Shown one piece after another: positions 5,958-7,130 of a stretch of DNA of 7,130 bases. The DNA lies in assembly GCA_035624425.1 (NCBI GenBank), contig DASPRN010000046.1:1-7130 (forward strand), given 5' to 3'. Numbering within the stretch: the stretch's first letter is position 1; each line of letters begins with the position of its first letter. The DNA is from AC-32 sp035624425 (lineage in GTDB: Bacteria > Actinomycetota > Thermoleophilia > Gaiellales > Gaiellaceae). The notes below the pieces were generated by a model, which was given only the letters and a program-made list of their open reading frames with translations, was not told the DNA's origin and searched no databases. The position numbers were made by a program, and so were the translations under genes.

Positions 5958-7130
<1,173 letters not shown>

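Overview
The window is GC-rich bacterial chromosome. Its codon use, tightly packed genes, near-leaderless promoters and the families present suggest a high-GC actinobacterium. A Thermoleophilia-like lineage (Solirubrobacterales/Gaiellales) is my best guess, but this is an inference from gene style, not a database match.

Left part (1-633): the 5' portion of a PadR-family regulator runs off the left edge on the minus strand. It has a clear sigma-70-like promoter whose -10 box lies inside a small inverted repeat touching the start codon. Upstream of it, also on the minus strand, is a tRNA-Leu (anticodon GAG) with its own promoter and a textbook intrinsic terminator that separates it from padR. 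The stretch from 461 to 633 carries the divergent promoters for the tRNA and for tldD, plus two strong hairpins.

Middle part (634-3425): a two-gene plus-strand operon encodes the TldD/TldE (PmbA) peptidase pair. The genes overlap by four bases (GTGA). TldD carries the metal-binding HExxxH motif and the late Cys. TldE lacks them, as expected for the non-catalytic partner.

Convergent junction (3410-3574): this short stretch holds five perfect copies and one truncated copy of a 13-base quasi-palindrome, GGGGTC(T/A)GACCCC. The copies form a 38-bp tandem duplication and a 16-bp perfect hairpin. They supply the final codons of both convergent genes, and the tldE stop codon itself. This is the most unusual structure in the window.

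Right part (3552-7130): a compact minus-strand run reads, in transcription order, methylmalonyl-CoA mutase large subunit (5' end off the right edge), GT4 glycosyltransferase, SecG, and a short family-5 solute-binding-like lipoprotein. The genes overlap by 4 bases or are separated by 6 and 3 bases, so they are probably co-transcribed although their functions differ: propionate/methylmalonate metabolism, glycoconjugate synthesis, protein export and an exported lipoprotein. No new defence or mobile system with proteins of its own is visible. The main open question is the palindromic repeat cluster.
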